A stretch of DNA of 13,170 bases from NCBI GenBank assembly GCA_958366945.1, contig CATXCY010000052.1, forward strand, positions 1 to 13,170, in the 5' to 3' direction. Made by a program: the position numbers and the translations under genes. Positions 1-6,507 of this stretch are shown here, piece after piece. Below the pieces are notes generated by a model. That model worked only from the letters and a program-made list of their open reading frames with translations. It had not been told where the DNA came from and did no database searches. The stretch's first letter is position 1. Each line of letters starts with the position of its first letter. Source of the stretch: Bruticola sp004554425. GTDB taxonomy: Bacteria > Vulcanimicrobiota > Xenobia > Xenobiales > Xenobiaceae.

Positions 1-24
1 GTGGCGACGGAAGGCGAAGAATAT

Positions 25-158
25 TGGCCGTTAGGCCAGTTCGAGCCTGGAAGAGACGCTGTTGGAGCCAGCCAACATGGACATGAGCCCGCAGCCATAA
101 CTTATAGCGAAATTTTTTCTCCATATCGGTAGCGCAGGCCTCTGGCCGTTAGGCCAGT
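25..158. repeat. Two copies of a 16-bp palindromic repeat
   Basis: The sequence TGGCCGTTAGGCCAGT occurs exactly at 25-40 and 143-158. Each copy is a GGCC stem around a GTTA loop. The first has flanking partial pairing (GGCGAA at 13-18 with TTCGAGCC at 40-47), and the second sits at the tip of a longer hairpin. The repeat family is not one I recognise. Confidence 0.6.
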
Positions 159-187
159 CAGCCGGAGCGTAGATATGGTAAAAAATT
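111..187. repeat. Long imperfect hairpin
   Basis: AATTTTTT..CCATATC at 111-127 pairs with GATATGG.AAAAAATT at 172-187. Moving inward, TA-CGC pairs with GCGTA, GGC with GCC, and CTGGCC (142-147) with GGCCAG (152-157) around a GTTA loop. The A/T-rich base makes it terminator-like on either strand. It could also be a structured RNA or a DNA-level cruciform near an element boundary. Confidence 0.5.
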
Positions 188-342
188 AAGCTAACACAAA
201 ATAGCTAACGGGCGGGCCGTACACTATTAGCGTCTCTACAGTGAAAAACTACGAGCGTAACTGTGTTGTGCAATACAAAAACATGTTTGGCATATAAAAA
301 AAATTGTGTTTACGTAAATATAAGGGATCGGATGTTTTAAGA

Positions 343-393
343 GAAAGCCCATTTTTGAGATCTCCTTAAAATTCCGTAATTTCGGGCTTTTTC
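343..393. terminator. Terminator-like stem-loop, possibly bidirectional
   Basis: AAAGCCC at 344-350 pairs with GGGCTTT at 384-390, followed by a T run. The inner part contains GAGATCTC (357-364), itself a palindrome. The loop is long, so the call is moderate. It would separate transcription inside the element from flanking DNA. Confidence 0.4.
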
Positions 394-456
394 CTTCATT
401 GGCTTCCTAGATGGTTTGCGAGAATTTTTTCCATCAGATCCGCTTTTTTGCAATTT

Positions 457-503
457 AACGTCCTTTCAAAACCTATTAAATAGGAGCTGAAGGGGCGTTT
501 TTT
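457..503 (+). terminator. Intrinsic terminator, rightward
   Basis: AACGTCCTTTCA (457-468) pairs with TGAAGGGGCGTT (488-499), with two G-U pairs in RNA. A nested CCTAT/ATAGG stem lies at 472-476 and 480-484, and a run of six T follows at 498-503. It would block transcription entering from the left before it reaches the repressor region. Confidence 0.6.
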
Positions 504-613
504 ATTGTCGTTTAGGGGCTTAAAAAGCCTGAAAAAAAGCGGATCTGTGCGGATTTTTGTATTTTTTAAACTCCTAAATTATTGTCCGATCCTAAATTCC
601 AAAAATTCATTTC

Positions 614-644
614 AAGAAAAACCCGATTTTTCGGCGTTTTTCTT
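614..644 (-). terminator. Terminator after the repressor gene
   Basis: AAGAAAAAC (614-622) pairs with GTTTTTCTT (636-644), and CCGA (623-626) with TCGG (631-634) around a four-base loop, with one bulged C. It lies about 40 bases beyond the repressor stop codon on the minus strand and has T-rich stretches on both sides, so it probably ends repressor transcription and may work in both directions. Confidence 0.55.
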
Positions 645-654
645 AATTTAGCGA

Positions 655-679
655 TGCAACCATTGCAACCATTGCAACC
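655..679. repeat. 9-bp tandem repeat, nearly three copies
   Basis: TGCAACCAT occurs at 655-663 and 664-672, followed by TGCAACC at 673-679. It lies just beyond the repressor stop codon. Function unknown; possibly simple slippage. Confidence 0.6.
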
Positions 680-681
680 GG

Positions 682-1005
682 TTAATAATTATCTATTCCT
701 AACAGAATTTTAACAGCTTTCTGTAAATCAGTTTTCTGACGATATTCAGAAATAATTCTTCGTTCCGTTTCATCAAGATTATCTATGGCTGGCTCCATGT
801 CCAATAAAACACTAGGAGAAACATTTAAGACTCTACATAATTCCTTAAGAGCGTCCACATCAGGGCGATTTTCGCCTTTTTCCCAATTAGATAATCGACT
901 ATTACTAATTCCTATTCTGCTCGCGAGTTCTTTTTGACTAAGCTTTCGCAACTCACGGTACTGTTTAATTTTACTCCCAATAGTATAAGTCATTTTTTTT
1001 GTCAC
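682..1005 (-). CDS. XRE-family repressor of the lysogeny switch
   Basis: A 107-residue helix-turn-helix protein. Residues about 9-68 form a typical XRE/Cro-C1 DNA-binding domain (SQKELASRIGISNSRLSNWEKG forms the helix-turn-helix), followed by a short C-terminal tail with no visible LexA/S24 protease domain. It therefore probably does not cut itself after DNA damage and needs some other inducing signal. Position and orientation match the Mu c repressor: leftward, just inside the left end, divergent from the transposition operon. The GTG start at 1005 follows an AGAAAGAG ribosome binding site; an ATG four codons later (993) is the alternative. The gene is AT-rich. It is likely autoregulated through the 1048-1130 operator region. 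It is not homologous in sequence to Mu c as far as I can see, so the role is inferred from domain and place. Confidence 0.8.
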   Translation of the reverse strand: MTKKMTYTIGSKIKQYRELRKLSQKELASRIGISNSRLSNWEKGENRPDVDALKELCRVLNVSPSVLLDMEPAIDNLDETERRIISEYRQKTDLQKAVKILLGIDNY

Positions 1006-1026
1006 TCTCTTTCTAGTAGCGACCTT

Positions 1027-1055
1027 ATTAAAATACAGGCTAATATAAAAATCAA
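1027..1055 (-). promoter_or_regulatory. Putative leftward repressor promoter
   Basis: On the minus strand, TTGATT (1055-1050) and TTTAAT (1032-1027) are separated by 17 bases, giving a start near 1020, about 15 bases before the repressor start codon. The -35 box lies inside the left arm of the 17-bp inverted repeat, so a protein bound there would block it. Confidence 0.45.
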
Positions 1056-1130
1056 GAATTTCTGTATTTTTCTCTTGATATTCCAGATTATCTGTATTAT
1101 TATTTGGTTAATCCAGAAATTCTTGATTTT
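1048..1130. promoter_or_regulatory. Operator region with perfect 17-bp inverted repeat
   Basis: AAAATCAAGAATTTCTG at 1048-1064 is perfectly complementary to CAGAAATTCTTGATTTT at 1114-1130, 49 bases apart. Between them lies an 11-bp palindrome, CAGATTATCTG, at 1084-1094, and the heptamer CTGTATT occurs at 1062-1068 and 1092-1098 with its inverse AATACAG at 1032-1038. The left arm overlaps the -35 of the leftward promoter, the small palindrome sits in the spacer of the rightward one, and the right arm lies just after the rightward start. This is the expected build of a two-way genetic switch bound by the repressor and the Ner-like protein. Confidence 0.65.
1075..1103 (+). promoter_or_regulatory. 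Putative early promoter for the transposition operon
   Basis: TTGATA (1075-1080) and TATTAT (1098-1103) are separated by exactly 17 bases, placing the transcript start near 1110. The spacer contains the CAGATTATCTG palindrome. It would drive the Ner-like gene and the long early operon, and corresponds in position to Mu Pe. A start near 1110 rules out the upstream TTG at 1104 as a start codon for the next gene. Confidence 0.5.
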
Positions 1131-1136
1131 AAAAGA

Positions 1137-1352
1137 ATGGTGTTAGTGATTATGCCTGTTTTTATTCTGGTTAGAAATTACATAAATACTCATGGGCTAA
1201 AGCAAAAAGCTGTCGCCTTAAAGTCAAAGATCCCTTATTCAACGTTCAACGCGATGATGAACGGCAAGAGAAGGATTTACGCTGATGAGTTAGAGGCGAT
1301 TTGCAAGTCGCTCAATGTAAGCCCTGAGGCTTTCATCCTTTGGAAGGACTAG
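1137..1352 (+). CDS. Small Cro/Ner-like HTH regulator
   Basis: About 71 residues if started at ATG 1137, or 66 from ATG 1152; neither has a clear ribosome binding site (GGTG at 1139-1142 slightly favours 1152). The body is a compact helix-turn-helix of the Cro/C1 type, with a recognisable turn-helix around IPYSTFNAMMNGKRR and a C-terminal KSLNVSPEAFI resembling the LNVSP element of the divergent repressor. It is the first gene of the rightward operon, exactly where Mu encodes Ner, the negative regulator of both early promoters. By analogy it would damp repressor and early transcription through the adjacent operator. Family membership is clear; the Ner role rests on position. Confidence 0.7.
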   Translation: MVLVIMPVFILVRNYINTHGLKQKAVALKSKIPYSTFNAMMNGKRRIYADELEAICKSLNVSPEAFILWKD

Positions 1353-1362
1353 GAAAACAACT

Positions 1363-3378
1363 TTGTCTGAGATTTATATATCCAGCTTAGAAGCACGTCA
1401 GTTTTTAGGTATATCTAGACAAGCTCTTGAAGCTGGGATTCGTAAAGAAAAATATATATCTCGCAAAGTGCCAAACCCGAGCGGTGGCCCTGGTGGTTTC
1501 AAGTACGAGATCGCCCTTGACTCCCTTCCTAAGGAAGCGCAGGAGCGATATTGGGAAAACGTTCGCTTGGCTCAAGCTGTGGAAGCTGCCAAGCCTAAGC
1601 GTGGCCGCCCATCAAAGGCTGCCATCCGCAAGGCTGAAGCTGAAGCCGAAGTGGTTAAAGCTAATGAAGAGTACCTGGCTGCGCCCAATTGGCAGAAAAA
1701 TGCTGTCGACAATCGCCTTTATATTGTCGAGCAAACTATGCAACTTGGCCAAAAAGGTATCGAGCAATGGTTACTCGAGCACGGCGAAGACGTTAGCGTC
1801 TCAACTGTTTACCGCTGGCGTAAAGCTTACTTGCAAGGTGGCAAGAACGCCCTTTTTACCGGTTATGGCAACCGTAAAGGCGAGTCTATTATCCCTGATG
1901 ACGTCTTTGAAGTGTTCATGAGTTGCTACATGACCGAAGGCAAAGTCTCTACTCGCGCTGCCTACTTAGCGGCCATCGGCCATTTACGCAAGAACTACCA
2001 GTGCGAGAAGTTGCCCTCTTTGCAAGCGTTCGAATACCGCTGCCGTCGTGAAATCGACGAAAGCGCTCGGTATTTTGCTCGCTACGGCCAGGCCGCTTGG
2101 AACCGCAAATATGGCCGCTCTATTACGCGCGATTACTCGAAAATCGCTTGCGGCGAATGCGTCTTTTCCGACCATATGCAGCTCGATCTTATGGTCAGCT
2201 TGCCTGACGGCACTACTTGCCGCCCCTGGCTTACTGCCTGGTCTGATTTCAAAAGCCGCAAGATCCTGGGCTGGGATTTGCACGCTGCTGCGCCCAATTC
2301 CGACCACATTTTCACTAGCTTCCGCTCGATGGCCGCCAACTACGGCTTACCTGGCACTATTTATATCGATAACGGTAAAGATTATCGCTGTAAAGACTTC
2401 GCCGGTGGTCGCGTCCGTTGCGATGTTGATGAGAAATATACCACTTCTTTAATGAGCGATTTAGGCATAGAAGTGCATTACGCACTCCCTTACAACGCTC
2501 AATCTAAGAACATCGAGCGCCGCTTTCGCGATTTTCATAATTACTTCGAGCGCATGTTAGAAGGCTATACCGGCTCAACTATTCCTAAACGCCCTGAAGC
2601 GCTTAAAAAGCAGCTTAAAACCGGCAAAATCTTGCCTTTAGAGCAAGCTAGCCAGCTTCTCAATCAGTTTATAACTGAGATTTTGAACAAAATGCCCTTC
2701 GGCAAAGGCGCTATCTTTGCCAATTTAAGCCCTAACGAGCTTTGGCAAGCAGACAATCCCGTCTTACGTCGCGCTGATCCTAAGAGCTTGGCCGTTTTCT
2801 GCCAGCGCAGTAGCCGTTTAGTCACCATCGGACGCAACGGCGTTAAGGATCCCGACTTAGATGCCGTCTATTGGGCGGAAGAATTTGTCTCGCTTAAAGG
2901 CAAGCGCGTTTATCTGCGTCGCGACCTCGCCAATTACGCTGAAGCTTGGGTTTATGGCACTAATGATGAGCTGATTTGCTTGGCCAAGCTGGCTGAAAGC
3001 ATTCATCCGCTGGCTGCTGATGAAGTGAGCAAGGAAGCCCTTAAAGAGCGCACTGCTCAGAAGCGCCGCGAGATCAAAGCCGTTAAGGCTGCTGCTAAAG
3101 TGCCTACTATCGCTGCTGCTGACAAGATGAACTTGTTACAAGCTGGCGTGGCCGCTCTTAACCAGGAGCGCGGCTGGGAAGAAAAACCCCAAAACAACGT
3201 CATTTCTGTGCAGCGTACACCTCTGGACGACAGAGTTCGCCAGATGGAAGAAGTCCGGCGCGAGGCCACTACCAATACGCCTATCTATCCTGTTTTAGCG
3301 CCGCCGGTTAAGCCTAAAAAGAAGATTTATTTAACCAGAACTCAGCGAGATCTGGATCAAAATAAAGGAGGAAACTAA
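1363..3378 (+). CDS. A: Mu-type DDE transposase (MuA family)
   Basis: A 671-residue protein, close to the 663 of MuA. Residues about 4-65 form the Mu-type N-terminal helix-turn-helix, followed by a basic RGRPSK stretch near 80-85 and further DNA-binding helices (about 100-240). The integrase-like core carries the catalytic triad: D275 (in MQLD), D336 (in YIDNGKDY) and E385 (in SKNIERRF), with spacing very close to Mu D269/D336/E392. The C-terminal part (about 480-671) should hold the beta-barrel and the basic tail that contacts MuB. It would bind the phage ends, nick and join them to target DNA. A TTG start follows AGGA at 1351-1354; no better start is in frame, since the preceding gene ends at 1352. 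It overlaps the B gene by one base (TAATG), so translation is probably coupled. All catalytic residues are present, so the enzyme looks functional. Confidence 0.95.
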   Translation: MSEIYISSLEARQFLGISRQALEAGIRKEKYISRKVPNPSGGPGGFKYEIALDSLPKEAQERYWENVRLAQAVEAAKPKRGRPSKAAIRKAEAEAEVVKANEEYLAAPNWQKNAVDNRLYIVEQTMQLGQKGIEQWLLEHGEDVSVSTVYRWRKAYLQGGKNALFTGYGNRKGESIIPDDVFEVFMSCYMTEGKVSTRAAYLAAIGHLRKNYQCEKLPSLQAFEYRCRREIDESARYFARYGQAAWNRKYGRSITRDYSKIACGECVFSDHMQLDLMVSLPDGTTCRPWLTAWSDFKSRKILGWDLHAAAPNSDHIFTSFRSMAANYGLPGTIYIDNGKDYRCKDFAGGRVRCDVDEKYTTSLMSDLGIEVHYALPYNAQSKNIERRFRDFHNYFERMLEGYTGSTIPKRPEALKKQLKTGKILPLEQASQLLNQFITEILNKMPFGKGAIFANLSPNELWQADNPVLRRADPKSLAVFCQRSSRLVTIGRNGVKDPDLDAVYWAEEFVSLKGKRVYLRRDLANYAEAWVYGTNDELICLAKLAESIHPLAADEVSKEALKERTAQKRREIKAVKAAAKVPTIAAADKMNLLQAGVAALNQERGWEEKPQNNVISVQRTPLDDRVRQMEEVRREATTNTPIYPVLAPPVKPKKKIYLTRTQRDLDQNKGGN

Positions 3379-4271
3379 TGAGCATTAGAGAGGCGTTAAA
3401 CACCTATTTAACAAGCTCCGGTATGTCGCAAAATGCCCTTGCTAAGGCAATTGGCATCTCCGCTTCTGCTCTTAGCCAGTACATTAAGAACAAGTACCCT
3501 GGCGATGTGGGCGTATTGGAAAGCAAAATAAGCCAGCACCTCAACATCAGCCAGGAGCGCGAGGAATATCCCAAGGCCCAGATAGGTTTTGTGGTAACTT
3601 CTATCGTTCAGCAAGTTACCGAAATAGCCAGAAACTGTCATATAGGCCAGAAAATCGGCATCGTTACTGGCGACAGCGGCCTTGGTAAAACTACTTCTGT
3701 CCGCCATTACGTAGAAAATAATCCCGATGTAATTATTGTCTACGGCCGACCTTCGATTACTACTAAATCGCTCATCCGCGAGCTGGCCTATAAAGTCAAC
3801 GTCGATCCACAAGGTTCTATCGATGATGTTTTCATGCGTATCGTTTACCGCTTGAAAGGCTCCGGCCGTATGCTAATCGTCGATGAAGCCGAGCATTTAA
3901 CCGCTCGCGTCCTCGATCAATTGCGCCGCCTTAACGATCCGGAGTTCGCTGGAATCGGTATTTTGCTGGTCGGTTTGCCTCGCTTGCTTAGCATTTTGCG
4001 CAGCAGCCAAGGCGACCATAAATATCTTTACAGCCGAGTCGGTTGGAATATCGCTGTCAATACGCTCAATGAAAATGACTGCGAATCCTTTGTAGAGCGC
4101 GTCTTGCCCGATTGTCCCCAAAAGCTTTGGAAGGTGTTCGCTTCCTACGCTAATTATAACGCTCGCGCCCTTTGCAACTTGCTGGAACGCAGCGTTGAGG
4201 TGGCCGCTTTCAATGATGCCGAGATTGACGCCGACCTCATTAAAGAGACGGCACGACTGCTGATCGCTTAG
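3378..4271 (+). CDS. B: MuB-type AAA+ ATPase, transposition target protein
   Basis: 297 residues, against 312 for MuB. The N-terminal 60 residues form a small helix-turn-helix (QNALAKAIGISASALSQYIK), as in MuB. The ATPase domain has a Walker A loop, GDSGLGKT (98-105), and a Walker B, MLIVDEAE (165-172), then a conserved LLVGLP segment near 197. MuB-like ATPases form filaments on DNA, deliver target DNA to the transposase and give target immunity. The start ATG overlaps the stop of A, with AAGGAGG just upstream, so the two are made together. The family call is firm. Confidence 0.93.
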   Translation: MSIREALNTYLTSSGMSQNALAKAIGISASALSQYIKNKYPGDVGVLESKISQHLNISQEREEYPKAQIGFVVTSIVQQVTEIARNCHIGQKIGIVTGDSGLGKTTSVRHYVENNPDVIIVYGRPSITTKSLIRELAYKVNVDPQGSIDDVFMRIVYRLKGSGRMLIVDEAEHLTARVLDQLRRLNDPEFAGIGILLVGLPRLLSILRSSQGDHKYLYSRVGWNIAVNTLNENDCESFVERVLPDCPQKLWKVFASYANYNARALCNLLERSVEVAAFNDAEIDADLIKETARLLIA

Positions 4272-4279
4272 AGGCGCCT

Positions 4280-4717
4280 ATGGCTTTGCCACCGCCTCAA
4301 CCGATTACCGGCCCGCAGATTAAAAAGATCCACACCTTGTTGCACCGGTTCAAAATTAGCGATCAAGCCTATCGCGAGTTACTGAAAACGCACTTTTTAG
4401 TCAATTCGTGCAAGGCGCTCAATGTTAAGCAAGCCGCTTTCTTGATTGAACTGTTGGAAGCTTGGCAAACCGGCCAAAACCGGGCCACGCCTAGGCAACT
4501 TCGTAAAATCGATGCTCTTTGGAACGAGGTCAGCCGAGCGCCGGAAGGGCCTGAACGCAAAAAGGCTTTGCGCTCTTTCGTAAAGCGCCAAACCGGTTGC
4601 GATGATGTGGTGATGGTACCACGAGATCAGATTGACGCCATTATTTGTGGCCTGGTAACGATGACTAAAGCTAAGGCGGCCATCATGCAACCGCCAGTCT
4701 GCCAGAGAGGATATTAA
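4280..4717 (+). CDS. gemA: GemA / Mu gp16-like protein (DUF1018)
   Basis: 145 residues matching the Mu gp16 family (regulatory protein GemA, DUF1018): an N-terminal helix set beginning with ITGPQIKKIHTLLHRF, a middle segment with TPRQLRKIDALWNEVSR, and a C-terminal KRQTGCDDV..VPRDQIDAIICGL. In Mu, GemA is an early protein reported to change host gene expression and DNA topology, although its mechanism is poorly known. It starts nine bases after the B stop, with GAGG at 4272-4275. It keeps the order A-B-gemA but without the several small genes that separate B and gemA in Mu. Confidence 0.85.
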   Translation: MALPPPQPITGPQIKKIHTLLHRFKISDQAYRELLKTHFLVNSCKALNVKQAAFLIELLEAWQTGQNRATPRQLRKIDALWNEVSRAPEGPERKKALRSFVKRQTGCDDVVMVPRDQIDAIICGLVTMTKAKAAIMQPPVCQRGY

Positions 4718-4719
4718 AG

Positions 4720-5001
4720 ATGATAACCCGCCCTCGAAACTACAAAGAAGCCCGCGATCTCATGATTCGCAAGCACAATATCGAGTTTGAACTTTTAAGA
4801 CTCGGTTGCAAAATTGCCGACTGGGAACGCACCCATCAAGATTGGACTTGGCGACTTTATCACCCGTTGCCAATTACGTACCGCAAGTCGATTGAGCGGC
4901 TTTGCAAAGAGCATGGCGAGATGACCCGCATTCTCAACGACATTTTAACTAAATTACACGGCGATTTAAGCCTTAACAACGACCAATGGGGCCGCTGGTA
5001 A
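4720..5001 (+). CDS. Hypothetical early protein, 93 aa
   Basis: Not recognised. It is a helical, charged 93-residue protein rich in Trp (five) and Arg, with no signal peptide or membrane segment. It starts with ATG right after the gemA stop, with AGAGGA about nine bases upstream, and ends 18 bases before the next gene, so it is clearly part of the operon. By place it belongs to the semi-essential early region that in Mu encodes small host-interaction proteins. No function can be read from the sequence. Confidence 0.7.
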   Translation: MITRPRNYKEARDLMIRKHNIEFELLRLGCKIADWERTHQDWTWRLYHPLPITYRKSIERLCKEHGEMTRILNDILTKLHGDLSLNNDQWGRW

Positions 5002-5019
5002 CGACTAAGGAGGAAGATA

Positions 5020-5358
5020 ATGGCTAAATGTAGGCCGATTAAAACTTGGGGCGAGTTCGTAGCTGCTACTAAGCGCATGAGTGCTAAGCGAGCTTTCATC
5101 AATTCGCGCTTAGAGGCTTTTCGGGAAGATATTGTGCGCCGATATAGCGCTTTGAGGGAAGAGCTTAATCCCACTTTTTGCGAGCTCGACCAGCTCCAAG
5201 ATGGCTGCCAAGCCTTTATGGATGATCAATTCGCTTCCAAACAAGACGACAATAACTACGCTTTAGCTCAGGCTGGACGCATCTGGGGTGGCGCCTATGA
5301 ATATGGCGACAAGTTCGCCAGATTGGGCCACCGTATTAGTGCCGGTCTGTGGGAATAA
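5020..5358 (+). CDS. Shortened Gam-like paralogue, 112 aa
   Basis: 112 residues with a strong TAAGGAGG ribosome binding site. Aligned by eye with the Gam protein encoded immediately downstream, it is collinear over its first 85 residues with a one-residue gap: IKTW (7-10) against LKDW (14-17), then a long helix pair, then DDNNYALA (77-84) against KTRNYTLG. After that the two diverge and this protein lacks the C-terminal half that carries KVSIKNDD and the end of the Gam fold. It could be a decayed duplicate, a partner subunit, or a separate small coiled-coil protein. The resemblance is weak in identity and strong in spacing, so I call it paralogous with moderate confidence. Confidence 0.6.
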   Translation: MAKCRPIKTWGEFVAATKRMSAKRAFINSRLEAFREDIVRRYSALREELNPTFCELDQLQDGCQAFMDDQFASKQDDNNYALAQAGRIWGGAYEYGDKFARLGHRISAGLWE

Positions 5359-5370
5359 AGGAGGAAAACA

Positions 5371-5877
5371 ATGGCCAAAAATGCTGTAAATGCAACTAAA
5401 AAGAAGCCCTTAAAAGATTGGGCGCAAGTAGAAGCGGCGGTGGCTATCATGAATGCCACCGCTCAGAAAGCGATGGCGCTCAAGGCTGAGCAACAACCTC
5501 AGATAGACGCTCTGATTCAGCAGCTTAATACTGCAATCAATAAGTTAGAAGTTGAGTATCGAGCTCAAGAGCAACTCATTACTGATTTTGTATCCATTCA
5601 CATGGACGAGCTGGGTGACAGCAAGACCAGGAATTACACCTTGGGTAGCGTTTCAGCCAGAAGATCGGCTAAGGTCTCCATCAAGAATGACGACAAAGCT
5701 GTGGAGATGTTGCGCAAGCTCGGTCATGACGAGTGTATTAAAGCAAGTTTTAAGCCCATTAAAACGGCGCTTAAAAACCTTCCGGAAACTGATTTAGCGC
5801 TCATCGGTGCTGAGGTGACGGAAGTTACCAGAGTAAAAGTTAAGCCCCTGACTATGGTCTGGGAGCCCTTAGCTTAA
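5371..5877 (+). CDS. gam: Gam-family host-nuclease inhibitor / DNA-end protector
   Basis: 168 residues, close to the 174 of Mu Gam. The N-terminal half is a long antiparallel helical hairpin (about 17-80, rich in Gln, Ala and Lys), followed by the beta-rich core with RNYTLGSVSARR (87-98), KVSIKNDDKAVEML, and a C-terminal VTRVKVKPLTMVWEPLA-type strand. Gam is a Ku-like dimer that binds double-strand DNA ends and blocks host exonucleases such as RecBCD. The ribosome binding site AAAGGAGG lies just upstream of the ATG. It sits in the early operon, as in Mu, though here behind a shortened copy of itself. Confidence 0.88.
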   Translation: MAKNAVNATKKKPLKDWAQVEAAVAIMNATAQKAMALKAEQQPQIDALIQQLNTAINKLEVEYRAQEQLITDFVSIHMDELGDSKTRNYTLGSVSARRSAKVSIKNDDKAVEMLRKLGHDECIKASFKPIKTALKNLPETDLALIGAEVTEVTRVKVKPLTMVWEPLA

Positions 5878-5893
5878 TTAAATGGAGGTAAAA

Positions 5894-6151
5894 ATGACTG
5901 TAAAGAGTCTCAAAATCAGTGGCTGGGATGTGAATCCGGCCCAAGCTAATGAAGGCGAGGAAAATGCCGTAGTGGTGAGCTTTAGGCTTAGCAACATTAT
6001 CGGCGTAGACTACTTCGTCAAGTTGTTTAAAGAGGCCAAAAAAGGCGTCGAGGATATGGAAAACTTCAACGCTATCGGTTTGGGCGTAGCTCTCTTTCAG
6101 TTTGGTAGAGCTCTTTATGAGAACCTGAAAAAGGCTAAAAAGTCTGTCTAA
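5894..6151 (+). CDS. Hypothetical early protein, 85 aa
   Basis: Not recognised. The start is set by GGAGGT at 5884-5889; an ATG at 5882 overlaps that site and is not used. It has an N-terminal beta-like part (LKISGWDV, NAVVVSFRLSN), then two amphipathic helices ending in KKAKKSV. There is no signal peptide; a mildly hydrophobic segment (about 62-73) is too short to be a convincing membrane span. It lies between gam and a small basic protein in the same operon. Confidence 0.65.
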   Translation: MTVKSLKISGWDVNPAQANEGEENAVVVSFRLSNIIGVDYFVKLFKEAKKGVEDMENFNAIGLGVALFQFGRALYENLKKAKKSV

Positions 6152-6262
6152 CACCTAAAAAAGAGGTGGTTGGCTGCCCAATATAAGCCCTGGAAAGCAA
6201 CTATGAAGCAGCCGCCGCCTCCTTCCTCTTCTTAAGAAATTAAGCCTTCAAGGAGCCGCAAA

Positions 6263-6499
6263 ATGAAAGCAAACTGGCAACCCGGTTGGGTCAAAAAGCA
6301 AGAACGCAAAAAAAAGCAATTAGCCGGTCAAGCTGTGCCCAATGACAACGATCTTGACTTCATTATTCCTGGCGATTACTGGGCGCGAGTAACTCAAGCT
6401 AAAGCTAAAGCTGAGCAGCGCCGCCAGATGGCCAAGCGTAGCAAGGTAAAACGCATTTTTAAGGCTTTTAAGCGCTTAATTTTCGAGATTCTCTTTTAG
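6263..6499 (+). CDS. Small basic hypothetical protein, 78 aa
   Basis: Not recognised. Highly basic: KKQERKKKQ near the start, a QAKAKAEQRRQMAKRSKVKR stretch, and a basic-hydrophobic C-terminus ending LIFEILF. A short acidic patch (NDNDLDF) is central. It may bind nucleic acid or lie against a membrane, but nothing specific can be said. AAGGAGC precedes the ATG. A 111-base gap separates it from the gene before; no convincing gene lies in that gap. Confidence 0.6.
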   Translation: MKANWQPGWVKKQERKKKQLAGQAVPNDNDLDFIIPGDYWARVTQAKAKAEQRRQMAKRSKVKRIFKAFKRLIFEILF

Positions 6500-6507
6500 G
6501 AAGTGGC

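Larger units (their letters stand above)
325..592. repeat. Four GGATCKGAYR-type motifs, candidate transposase end sites
   Basis: Related 10-mers lie at 325-334 (GGATCGGATG, plus), 432-441 (GGATCTGATG, minus), 541-550 (GGATCTGTGC, plus) and 583-592 (GGATCGGACA, minus). The two middle copies extend to a perfect 15-bp inverted repeat, AAAAAAGCGGATCTG, at 533-547 with its complement at 435-449. MuA-family transposases bind several related sites at each phage end, so position and multiplicity fit such sites. The motif itself does not match the Mu site consensus as I know it. Repressor operators are an alternative. Confidence 0.35.
1..681. other. Non-coding left region, probable phage left end or host junction
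   Basis: No reading frame here looks like a real gene. Both strands are open at the very edge (plus strand to a stop at 130-132, minus strand from an ATG at 124), but neither has a ribosome binding site or a recognisable product, so at most the tail of a neighbouring gene is present. The stretch holds hairpins at 25-38 and 111-187, terminator-like stems at 343-393, 457-503 and 614-644, a 15-bp inverted repeat (435-449 with 533-547) and a 9-bp tandem repeat at 655-679. In phage Mu the left end with its transposase sites lies a few hundred bases beyond the repressor gene, so by analogy the end of the element should fall in this region. I cannot fix the exact terminal TG. Confidence 0.55.

Noticed and set aside
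1..132. Open frames at the left edge (plus strand to 132, minus strand from 124)
   Set aside because: Both strands are open over the same bases, neither product is recognisable, and both run through a palindromic repeat; they cannot be judged without upstream sequence.
655..679. 9-bp tandem repeat as a CRISPR or iteron array
   Set aside because: Fewer than three units, no spacers and no neighbouring replication initiator or cas gene; too short to be more than local slippage.
1032..1098. CTGT/ACAG half-sites as LexA boxes
   Set aside because: The half-sites do not have the CTGT-N8-ACAG spacing of the E. coli LexA box, and they are better explained as repeats within the phage operator region.
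1104..1136. TTG start at 1104 giving an 82-aa Ner-like protein
   Set aside because: The predicted early promoter has its -10 at 1098-1103, so the transcript starts after 1104, and this stretch contains an operator arm. ATG 1137 or 1152 is more likely.
1984..2452. Long frames on both strands across the transposase core
   Set aside because: They overlap the catalytic domain, where the DDE motifs prove the real frame; these are shadows of biased codon use.
6170..6235. 21-aa frame in the gap between 6151 and 6263
   Set aside because: TTG start only three bases after GAGG, very short, proline/serine-rich low-complexity end; not enough to call a gene.
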